Program-made: the position numbers and the translations under genes
DNA from: Gordonia pseudamarae
GTDB taxonomy: Bacteria > Actinomycetota > Actinomycetes > Mycobacteriales > Mycobacteriaceae
Reading direction: 5' to 3'
NCBI RefSeq assembly: GCF_025273675.1
Contig: NZ_CP045809.1
Coordinates: 2,790,001 to 2,854,000, forward strand
Length of the DNA: 64,000 bases
The notes under the pieces: model-generated
Seen by the model: the letters and a program-made list of their open reading frames with translations, nothing else
What the model was told of the DNA's origin: nothing
The model's database searches: none
Shown: in pieces, positions 51,839-64,000 of the stretch
Layout: each line of letters starts with the position of its first letter
Position numbering within the stretch: the stretch's first letter is position 1

Positions 51839-53173
51839 TCAGGAGGTAAACCGTGCGCCGGCGAAGCTCTTCTTGCCGCGACGTACCACCAGCCATCGAC
51901 CGTGCAGCAGGTCCGGGTTCTGTGGTCGCCAGTCCGCGTCGACGATCTTCTGGTTGTTCACGTACGCACCGCCTTCGTCCACTGCCCGGCGCGCGGCCTT
52001 GTTGCTCTCCGACAATCCGGTGGCGACGAGCAGCTCGATGATCGTCGGACGTTCGCCGGCGAACTCGGCCACCCGGGTCTCCCCCACAGCCGCGGCGAGT
52101 GTGCCCTCGTCGAGATCGGTGAGTTCGGCGCGACCGAACAGCGCCTGGCTCGCGAGCTCGACTGCCGCCGTATGTTCGGCACCGTGGATGAGCGTGGTCA
52201 TCTCGGCGGCGAGCGTCTTCTGCGCCAGACGCAGGTGCGGCGTCTGCGTGGTGGCACGCTCGAGCTCGTTGATCTCGTCGCGGCTCAGGAAGGTGAACCA
52301 CCGCAGGTAGCGCACCACATCGGCGTCCGCGGTATTCACGAAGTACTGGTACCAGACGTACGGGCTGGTGAGTTCGGGATCGAGCCACAGACTTCCCCCG
52401 CCCGTGGACTTGCCGAACTTCTTCCCGTCGGCCGAGGTCACCAGCGGCACGGTGATCGCATGCGCTCCGGCCCCGTCCACGCGTCGGATCAGGTCGACGC
52501 CGCCGACGATGTTCCCCCATTGATCCGATCCACCGATCTGCAGCACGCAGCCGTACCGGCGACGCAGTTCGAGGAAGTCGTTGGACTGCAGCAGCACGTA
52601 GCTGAACTCGGTGTAGCTGATGCCGTCCGATTCCAGCCGACGACGGACGGTCTCGCGCGCGAGCATCACGTTGACGGAGAAGTGCTTGCCGAGGTCACGC
52701 AAGAAGTCGACCGCACTGAGCTGCGAGGTCCACTCCATGTTGTCCACCAGCACCGCGCTGGTGGCCGAGTCGTCGATAGTGACGAATCTGCGCAGCTGGT
52801 CACCGATGCGGCCGGCCCAGTCCGCGACCGTGTCGGCCGAGTTCATGGTCCGCTCCCCAACCTCACGCGGATCGCCGATAAGGCCGGTCGCACCGCCCGC
52901 GAGGACCACGGGACGGTGGCCCGCGAGCTGGAACCGCCGCAATGTGAGCAGCGGGACCAGGTGCCCCGCGTGCAGACTCGACGCGGTCGGGTCGAATCCG
53001 GCGTACAGCGAAATCGGTGCCGCGAGCACGGATCGAAGCTCATCGAGATCCGTCGACTGGGCGATCAGCCCGCGCCAGGTGAGCTCGTCGATGATGCTGT
53101 CGGTCCCACCGTCGAGGCCGGCCGGGGCGGGCGCGGTGGTGTTCTCGGAGGGCTGGATCTGCTCTGTCGTCAC
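51839..53173 (-). CDS. tyrS: Tyrosyl-tRNA synthetase
   Basis: A 444-residue class I synthetase with HIGH-type [15 protein letters not shown]-type KKFGKSTGG and a C-terminal S4 domain ([18 protein letters not shown]). It charges tRNA-Tyr. It lies directly upstream of the rRNA operon; the 64-nt upstream gap leaves no room for a T-box. Confidence 0.97.
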   Translation of the reverse strand: MTTEQIQPSENTTAPAPAGLDGGTDSIIDELTWRGLIAQSTDLDELRSVLAAPISLYAGFDPTASSLHAGHLVPLLTLRRFQLAGHRPVVLAGGATGLIGDPREVGERTMNSADTVADWAGRIGDQLRRFVTIDDSATSAVLVDNMEWTSQLSAVDFLRDLGKHFSVNVMLARETVRRRLESDGISYTEFSYVLLQSNDFLELRRRYGCVLQIGGSDQWGNIVGGVDLIRRVDGAGAHAITVPLVTSADGKKFGKSTGGGSLWLDPELTSPYVWYQYFVNTADADVVRYLRWFTFLSRDEINELERATTQTPHLRLAQKTLAAEMTTLIHGAEHTAAVELASQALFGRAELTDLDEGTLAAAVGETRVAEFAGERPTIIELLVATGLSESNKAARRAVDEGGAYVNNQKIVDADWRPQNPDLLHGRWLVVRRGKKSFAGARFTS

Positions 53174-53237
53174 GGGTCAATCCTGCCATCCGCGCCGAAG
53201 TCACCGGACCCGATGTCCCCCGACACCGGGCTGCGGG

Positions 53238-53456
53238 TCATGCGGATGCGGTGAGGCGCTCGTGCTCGGCGTCGTCGGTGACCGCGCGCGCGTCGCTGAC
53301 CAGCATGTCCGGGATGCCGTCGGCGTCGATCGGATAGGCGAGGCGCAGACGCGGATTGTAGAGCTCATCACCGGCATCGAGCAGTTGCCCGTGGTCCTGC
53401 GGACACACCAGTCGTTCCCGGACCACCTGCGGGATCTGCTGCGCTCGTGTACTCAC
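53238..53456 (-). CDS. Trm112-family small protein
   Basis: A 72-residue protein with RERLVCPQDHGQLL and RLRLAYPIDADGIPDML, the Trm112/UPF0434 pattern. Only one of the usual zinc-type cysteines remains (CPQDH). Such proteins stabilise methyltransferases. It lies between the fusion gene and tyrS. Confidence 0.85.
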   Translation of the reverse strand: MSTRAQQIPQVVRERLVCPQDHGQLLDAGDELYNPRLRLAYPIDADGIPDMLVSDARAVTDDAEHERLTASA

Positions 53457-53504
53457 CCGATTCCTCTCATTGAATTCGATCTGCTGTCGTGATCGGTCAC
53501 GCGG

Positions 53505-56500
53505 TCAGTGTGCCACGGACACCTGGTCCGGGCGGCGCAGTGTGGGTTGCGACCAGTCGAGTTCGGCCGCCGCACTGCTGGTGTACCGCCGATACCGGCC
53601 CACCTCGTCGCGGAACCAGACCTTTCCGGGCGATTTCGGGGAATCCGGCTCGGGAAGTCCCCGGGCGCCGAGGGCGGCGGTCAGCGGCCGGTACGAACTC
53701 GACAGCGGGATCTCATCGACCACGACGATGAGATGCGGCCGCAGGAACGCCGGCATCTCGCCGAGCCCCATCCGCAACGACGTGGCTGTCAGCGAGTCCG
53801 GCGAGGCGCCCGGCCGCAATGTCAACGCCGCCACCATGACTTGGGTCCCCGGCCTCCCGACGGCGTACGCGGCCACCTGATCGACCCCGGCGACCTGCGA
53901 CAGATGATGCTCGACCGGCGGACCGAACATCGGGCCGTCGGCACTGCGGATCACTCTGTCGAGCGCCGACACCAGCCACAGATCGTTGTCGACGTCGCGC
54001 ACGAACAACTGACCCGACACCTCCCACCGGTCACCAGGGGCGAACACGCCCCGCAACACGGTGCCGTTGGTGTCGAAACGGTGCGACGCCCGTGAGAGCA
54101 AGAGTCCCGGCATGCCGGGGTCGGCCCTGCGTACGAAGCCCGAATCCTCGATGACCAGCCGGTCATCGAGGACGTCGTAGGCGGCCAGTTCGACCTCGTT
54201 GGTGCCCGGAAGCGGTCGCCCCATCGCGCCGGCCTTATCGCCGGCAACGTTGGCCAGCATCACCGAACCGTCGGCGGTGGCGAAGAATTCGAGCACCCGG
54301 GCCCTCGGGAATGCCTCGGTGACGTCGTCCCAGAGACCTCCTGGCATCCCCGAACCCATGAACAGCCGGATCGGGTTGTACCGGTTGATCTCCAGATTGT
54401 CGGCGCGGATCACCTCACGCAACATCGACCACGTGTACGACACCACAGTCACGCCGTAGCGCTGTACCTCCGTGGCGAACGTCTCCGGTTCGATCGCGTT
54501 CGACAGGGCGATCCTCGACCGACCGGCCACAGTCGCACCGAGCGTGGTGAGCAGGCCCGAGGCGTGATGCAGCGGCGGCAGGCAGTACACGGTGTCGCGT
54601 TCGGTCAGCGCCGCCGCGGACGCCGCCCCGAAGGCGGAGATCGCGAACCGACGGTTGGTGACCCGCCAGGGATTGAGTTTGCCGTCCGACCTGGTGAACA
54701 GGATGAACGCCACATCGCCGGCCACTCCCGGATCCGGGCGGTACCAGGCCGGGATCTCGACCGCGTCCGGGTCGATCTGCTCCATGTCGATCACCGTGTC
54801 GTCATCGGTCTCGATGACAATGCGCGATTGGCCACTGCCGCCACCCAGCACCAGCACATGACCACAGTGCTCACGTGCCGTCGCCAGGTTGTCCGGATCG
54901 GCGACGATGGCCGCGCAGTGCGCCACCCGCAACATCTCGCCCATGTCACCGTCGGGTGAGAGCATCACCGCGACCGCCCCCAGGCGCGACAGTGCCGCGA
55001 CGACGACGAGCGCGCTCGGCCTGGTCTCCATGAGCACACCGACGGGTGCGCCCGGCCGGACCCCGCACTGGATGAGTCCGGCGACCACATTGTTGATGCG
55101 GGTGTTCACCTGAGCCCGGGTCAGCACGCGGTTCTCGAACAGGAACAGTTCCTTGGCGCCGCCGCGTCTGGTGTTCTCCGACATCAGTTTGCCCAGCGAC
55201 ACCCGCGTATCGGGCCGGATGTCGTCCATCCTGCTGAGCATGATCGGCACGCTGCGCGCCGATTCCCGTGCCAACGCGACCGTTGTCCGCTGCAGCGAGG
55301 TGGCCACCCCCGCGAGGTCCTTGGTGAGGTGCGCACCGGCCATCGCCACCGACCCCACACCGTGGGTCACCCGCGACGACAGACTGACGCCGGAACCGTG
55401 CCCGCGCTCGGCGGGTTCGGCCATGGGCTCGATGCCGTCGGGCTTCGGGCCCACTCCCTCGTTCCAGTTGATCCAGGCGGCGGTGGTCGGCCACGAGTGG
55501 GCACCGGCGGCGGTACCGACGACCAATCCGAAATGACCGACGGGCATGGTCGATTCGTACACGTCGGCGCGGGATGCGGCACGCACGATACCCCGGACCG
55601 AGGCCGGCTGCCCGATGTCGTCGGCGGTGCCGACAAAGGCCAGGATCGGCATCGTGAGTTCGGTGAGGGAGACGAGTTCGCCGTTGATCACGAACCCGCC
55701 GGACAGCATCCGATTGTGCGCGACGAACTGTCGCAGCAACTCGGCGATCGCGGGCCCCGACCAGGCCACCCACCCGTCGACCTCGAGGAATCTGCGTTGT
55801 TCCTCACGCGGCAGCAGGGCGTCCCGGTCGTGCAGCTTGCGCATGAACTCGATGCGGCCCTTGATCGTCTTCACCGGGTCGAGCATCTGGAACCCGGTGC
55901 GCGACATCCATCCTGGGATCCAGAGCCTGCCGACCACGTTGTCGGCGAGGAACTCCGACAGCGGCGCGACGATGGCCGGCGGGACGGGCAGCCCCGCCAG
56001 CACGTCGACCGGACTGCCGTAGGTGCTGATGCTGAGGATGTTCTTGGAATCGCGGTACGACGCGGCCTGATAGGCGAACATCCCGCCCTGCGAGTAGCCG
56101 CACAGATGGATGTCCCGGCCGGTCGTCTCGACGATCAGGTCGATGGCCCGACTCACCGCCAGCACATGGTCGGCGAGGTTGCGTTCGAGACCGCCCTCCT
56201 CGACGTCCGGCGACCCGAAGTCGATGACCCACGGGGTGATCCCGCTCTGGTGCAGGATCGACACCGCACCGTTGTCCTCGGTGACGTCGTACACGTTGGC
56301 CGCCACCATCAGCGGCGGGATCAGCAGCGCGTGCGGCCCGGTGCCCGGTTCGTCGGGGAAGTAGCGCCGCAGCCGGAACATCGGCTCGTTTTCCACGACG
56401 ACGAAAGGGGTCGGTTCGATTCCGGTGTCGAGTGCCCCGAAGCGCAGCACTTCGAGCCCGTTCTGGGCGGTGGCGAGCACTTTGTCGATGGCCGCGCCGA

Positions 56501-56531
56501 CACCTGGTATCCCGAATCCGACCATATTCAC
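53505..56531 (-). CDS. PhaC-like hydrolase fused to a degenerate acyl-CoA ligase (Rv1683-like)
   Basis: A 1008-residue fusion. The N-terminal half is a PhaC-type alpha/beta hydrolase with Ser in LCGYSQGGMFAYQ (not the Cys of PHA synthases), Asp in FVGTADDIGQP and His in VGHFGLVVG. The C-terminal half has the AMP-ligase fold but poor motifs: LFTRSDGKLNPWR where YTSGTTG-x-PK is expected, FFATADG for YGxTE, and PLSSSYRPL where the catalytic Lys of SGKxxR belongs. ALDRVIRS is kept. M. tuberculosis Rv1683 has this layout and is linked to lipid storage. Adenylation may be lost. Confidence 0.9.
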   Translation of the reverse strand: MNMVGFGIPGVGAAIDKVLATAQNGLEVLRFGALDTGIEPTPFVVVENEPMFRLRRYFPDEPGTGPHALLIPPLMVAANVYDVTEDNGAVSILHQSGITPWVIDFGSPDVEEGGLERNLADHVLAVSRAIDLIVETTGRDIHLCGYSQGGMFAYQAASYRDSKNILSISTYGSPVDVLAGLPVPPAIVAPLSEFLADNVVGRLWIPGWMSRTGFQMLDPVKTIKGRIEFMRKLHDRDALLPREEQRRFLEVDGWVAWSGPAIAELLRQFVAHNRMLSGGFVINGELVSLTELTMPILAFVGTADDIGQPASVRGIVRAASRADVYESTMPVGHFGLVVGTAAGAHSWPTTAAWINWNEGVGPKPDGIEPMAEPAERGHGSGVSLSSRVTHGVGSVAMAGAHLTKDLAGVATSLQRTTVALARESARSVPIMLSRMDDIRPDTRVSLGKLMSENTRRGGAKELFLFENRVLTRAQVNTRINNVVAGLIQCGVRPGAPVGVLMETRPSALVVVAALSRLGAVAVMLSPDGDMGEMLRVAHCAAIVADPDNLATAREHCGHVLVLGGGSGQSRIVIETDDDTVIDMEQIDPDAVEIPAWYRPDPGVAGDVAFILFTRSDGKLNPWRVTNRRFAISAFGAASAAALTERDTVYCLPPLHHASGLLTTLGATVAGRSRIALSNAIEPETFATEVQRYGVTVVSYTWSMLREVIRADNLEINRYNPIRLFMGSGMPGGLWDDVTEAFPRARVLEFFATADGSVMLANVAGDKAGAMGRPLPGTNEVELAAYDVLDDRLVIEDSGFVRRADPGMPGLLLSRASHRFDTNGTVLRGVFAPGDRWEVSGQLFVRDVDNDLWLVSALDRVIRSADGPMFGPPVEHHLSQVAGVDQVAAYAVGRPGTQVMVAALTLRPGASPDSLTATSLRMGLGEMPAFLRPHLIVVVDEIPLSSSYRPLTAALGARGLPEPDSPKSPGKVWFRDEVGRYRRYTSSAAAELDWSQPTLRRPDQVSVAH

Positions 56532-56611
56532 TGGCTCCCTACTTGCTCAAGCGACCCACACGAGACGGGCGTCCGGCTCACTGTAGCCCACCGCGCACCG
56601 TGTCCGGGCAA

Positions 56612-59256
<2,645 letters not shown>

Positions 59257-59370
59257 GGTCTGTGCGCTCCTTAGGTGTCGGGAGAAGTCTAGTGAGTGTT
59301 CGGGGGACGCCGTCCCCCAGGCAGTGGTCACCGGGCCGGCCGGCGGCGGGCGATCGGTTCGGGTTCGGCT

Positions 59371-59900
59371 TTACACCAGACCCTCGATTCGCCGCGCCAG
59401 TTCGGCGCCGTCGAGTGGTTCGCGGGCGACCACGAGGATCGTGTCGTCGCCGGCGATGGTGCCGACGATGTCGGGCAGACTCGCCCGGTCGATGGCACTG
59501 GCCAGGTAATGCGCGGCGCCCGGCGGGGTGCGCAGGACAGCAAGATTGCCACTGGCGTCGGTGGATACCAGCAATTCCGACAGCAGTCGGGCCAATCGGT
59601 CGGTTCCACCGGCAACCCCGCGGACCGGGGAACCGTCCTCGGGAACGACGTAGATGCCGGCCCCTCCGTCTGCGGCGCGCAGTTTGACCGCGCCCAGCTC
59701 GTCCAGATCACGCGAGAGGGTCGCCTGCGTCGCGTCCACGCCCTCGGCGGCCAGTAGTTTCTGCAAGGCCGACTGGCTGCGGACCTGTCTGGACGACAGG
59801 AGCGTGACGATCAGTGCGTGCCTGCCCGCCCGGGTGTGCGCGAGCCGCGATTCGGGCAGGCGCCCGGCCGGTGCTCCCTCTGAGGTGTCGGCGGCTGTCA

Positions 59901-59901
<1 letters not shown>
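59371..59901 (-). CDS. argR: Arginine repressor ArgR
   Basis: A 176-residue ArgR: N-terminal winged helix ([18 protein letters not shown]) and a C-terminal hexamerisation/arginine-binding domain ([16 protein letters not shown]). Arginine-bound hexamers repress the cluster. GTG start overlaps the argF stop by 1 nt. Confidence 0.96.
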
Positions 59902-62014
<2,113 letters not shown>

Positions 62015-62047
62015 GAGTTGTTCCGTTCGGAGCGATATGGGTGACCG

Positions 62048-62938
62048 TTACACGGGGGTGCCGGGAACCACGCGGGTTCCGGCCGAGCTGGAGGTGAGCA
62101 GTTCGGCGAGCACGGCGTGCGGGACCCGTCCGTCGACGACGTGGGCCCGCCGGACGCCGCCGTCGACGGCGCGCAGACAGGCCTCCATTTTCGGAATCAT
62201 GCCCGAATCGAGTGTCGGCAACAGTTCGGCGAGGTCCGCGGTGCTGATCGAGGACACCAGCGACGAGCGGTCCGGCCAGTCGGTGTACAAACCTTCGACG
62301 TCGGTCAGCATCACCAACCGGGCCGCGCCCAGTGCCTCGGCGAGTGCTCCGGCGGCGGTGTCGGCGTTGATGTTGTGCACTACCCCGTCCTTGTCGGGAG
62401 CGATCGTCGAGACGACGGGGATCCGCCCGGCGGCGACCAGATCGAGGACCGCCGAGGTGTTGACGGAGGTGATGTCGCCGACCAGTCCGATGTCGGTGGT
62501 GACCCCGTCGACTTGGACGGTGCGCCGGGTCGCGGTGAACAGGTGCGCGTCCTCACCTGTGATGCCGACCGCGTACGGCCCGTAGGTGTTGATGAGGCCG
62601 ACCAGTTCGCGGCCGACCTGACCGAACAGCACCATCCGCGCCACATCCATCACCTCGGGGGTGGTGACACGAAATCCGCCGCGAAACTCTCCTTGCAGGC
62701 CAAGGCGTTTGAGCATCGCCGAGATCTGCGGGCCGCCGCCGTGCACCACGATCGGATGCATGCCGCAGGCGCGCAGGAACACCATGTCGGCGGCGAAGGC
62801 CGCTTTGAGCCGCTCGTCGACCATGGCATTGCCACCGTATTTGACCACGACGGTGGCGCCATGCAACTCCTGCAGTGCGGGAAGGGATTCGGCGAGAACC
62901 GCGGCCTTGTCGATGGCGGTGAATCCGCTGTCGCTCAT
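62048..62938 (-). CDS. argB: Acetylglutamate kinase
   Basis: 296 residues of the amino-acid kinase family: [22 protein letters not shown] and the C-terminal [20 protein letters not shown]. It is the usual arginine feedback point. ATG 62938 overlaps the argJ stop by 4 nt. Confidence 0.97.
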   Translation of the reverse strand: MSDSGFTAIDKAAVLAESLPALQELHGATVVVKYGGNAMVDERLKAAFAADMVFLRACGMHPIVVHGGGPQISAMLKRLGLQGEFRGGFRVTTPEVMDVARMVLFGQVGRELVGLINTYGPYAVGITGEDAHLFTATRRTVQVDGVTTDIGLVGDITSVNTSAVLDLVAAGRIPVVSTIAPDKDGVVHNINADTAAGALAEALGAARLVMLTDVEGLYTDWPDRSSLVSSISTADLAELLPTLDSGMIPKMEACLRAVDGGVRRAHVVDGRVPHAVLAELLTSSSAGTRVVPGTPV

Positions 62939-64000
62939 GAGGAGTACGCCGAGTTCTCTTCGACGTACGCGTGCGACAGGTCGGTGGTGCGCACCCAGGC
63001 CGTCGCGTCGCCGAGCCCGAGATCGACGATCACGTCGATATCCTGCCCCGACAGGTCCACGTCGCGGGCGCCGTCGACGCCGTATCCGTTGCGGCACACC
63101 GCCTGTCCGTTGAATGAGACGGCGATGACGTCCGGGTCGACGGTGACCGGGGAGATACCCACGGCCGCCAGTACCCGGCCCCAGTTGGGATCGGAACCGA
63201 ACAGCGCGGTCTTTACCAGCGAATCGCGGGCCACCGCCCGCGCCACCGTCACCGCGTCGTCCTCGGTGACAGCACCGGTCACGGTGATGACGACGCGTTT
63301 GGTCACGCCCTCGGCGTCGGCCTGCATCTGCGCGGCCAGATCGTCGCACACCGCGAACACCGCGGCGTCGAGGTCGGTCTGTTCGACGGGAATCCCGCTC
63401 GCACCCGAACTAAGAAGCAGCACGGTGTCATTGGTGGAGGTGGAGCCGTCTATGTCGAGCCGGTCGAAGGTCTTGCCGGCGGCGCCTCGCAGCGCGGAGT
63501 CGAGCTGGTCGGCGGTGGCCACCGCGTCGGTGGTGAGCACCACCAGCATCGTCGCCAGCGACGGGGCCATCATGCCCGCGCCCTTGCCCATCGCCCCTAC
63601 GTTCCAGCCCTGCGGATGGTGCAGCGCAACCTGTTTGGGGACGGTGTCGGTGGTCATGATCGCGTGCGCGGCATCGGTGCCGCCGGACAGTCCGCCGCCC
63701 ATGTCGTGGACGATCTCGGTCACCCCGGCCAGCACCTTGTCCATCGGCAGACGGTCCCCGATGAGACCGGTGGAGCAGACCGCGACCTCGACGGCCCCGG
63801 TTTCGGTGCCCCAGTTGCTGAGGGTCCGGGCAACCGCCTCGGCCGTGTGGTGAGTGTCCTGGAAACCGCCCGGTCCGGTACACGCGTTGGCACCGCCCGA
63901 GTTGAGGATCACCGCGCGGAGCCGCCCGCCGGTGAGTACCTGCCTGCTCCAGAGGACCGGCGCGGCCTTCACCTGATTGCGCGTGAACACGCCGGCCGCC
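62935..64000 (-). CDS. argJ: Bifunctional ornithine acetyltransferase ArgJ (5' end outside window)
   Basis: The frame is open to the window edge; [12 protein letters not shown] is an internal family motif, so the start lies beyond 64000. The self-cleaving Thr is in [15 protein letters not shown], preceded by [18 protein letters not shown] residues follow the N-terminal motif. It recycles acetyl groups to make N-acetylglutamate, so argA/argE may be dispensable. argC is presumably just outside. Confidence 0.96.
   Translation of the reverse strand, partial: AAGVFTRNQVKAAPVLWSRQVLTGGRLRAVILNSGGANACTGPGGFQDTHHTAEAVARTLSNWGTETGAVEVAVCSTGLIGDRLPMDKVLAGVTEIVHDMGGGLSGGTDAAHAIMTTDTVPKQVALHHPQGWNVGAMGKGAGMMAPSLATMLVVLTTDAVATADQLDSALRGAAGKTFDRLDIDGSTSTNDTVLLLSSGASGIPVEQTDLDAAVFAVCDDLAAQMQADAEGVTKRVVITVTGAVTEDDAVTVARAVARDSLVKTALFGSDPNWGRVLAAVGISPVTVDPDVIAVSFNGQAVCRNGYGVDGARDVDLSGQDIDVIVDLGLGDATAWVRTTDLSHAYVEENSAYSS

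Noticed and set aside
53174..53237. T-box riboswitch before tyrS
   Set aside because: Only 64 nt separate tyrS from the Trm112 gene, too short for a T-box leader.

Overview
The window is high-GC actinobacterial chromosome, most likely from a mycolic-acid genus of the Mycobacteriales such as Gordonia. The evidence is gene content and order: argJBDFR-GH, a Rv1683-like fusion, tyrS, tlyA-nadK-recN-steA-mctB-pyrG-Nudix-xerD-parA-scpAB-rluB-cmk-der, which matches the Mycobacterium tuberculosis Rv1653-Rv1713 order with insertions and losses. Further evidence is the rRNA leader motif, an IdeR-type iron box and GTG/ATG gene starts with 4-nt coupling overlaps. The genus itself is an inference.

Layout. 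1-18 kb: tex (cut by the window edge), a hypothetical gene, a polyol module (DeoR regulator, one-polypeptide PTS IICBA, divergent zinc dehydrogenase), a coupled MocR-EamA-beta-CASP hydrolase series, a membrane alpha/beta hydrolase, an acyltransferase plus SGNH lipoprotein pair preceded by an IdeR-like box, and an LLM flavin enzyme. 18.1-19.4 kb: an AraC regulator lacking its N-terminus and a gene-poor flank.

19,366-26,783: a 7.4-kb integrated element in tRNA-Pro(GGG), bounded by 43-bp direct repeats. It carries a tyrosine integrase with an inserted winged-helix-like segment, a divergent HTH regulator, a RepA-type ATPase whose 5' part lies in another frame, a TerS-like protein and several small unknowns. 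A stand-alone FtsH-protease-like (M41) metallopeptidase closes the operon. There is no large terminase, capsid, tail or conjugation gene. The layout is that of a phage satellite (PICI-like), and this is the best candidate for an undescribed system here.

26.9-45.9 kb: a leaderless vapBC pair, then a long leftward housekeeping block: ribosome and genome maintenance (der, cmk, rluB, scpAB, parA, xerD, recN, tlyA), nucleotide metabolism (pyrG, nadK, Nudix) and cell envelope (mctB, steA). Several of these proteins carry short in-frame tandem duplications in linkers or tails.

46.0-51.8 kb: a complete leftward rRNA operon (16S-23S-5S) with a recognisable promoter, a leader antitermination motif and a long 23S processing stem; no tRNA is in its spacers. 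51.8-64.0 kb: tyrS, a Trm112-like gene, the hydrolase/AMP-ligase fusion (ligase motifs degenerate), and the arginine cluster running from argJ (cut by the window edge) to argH.
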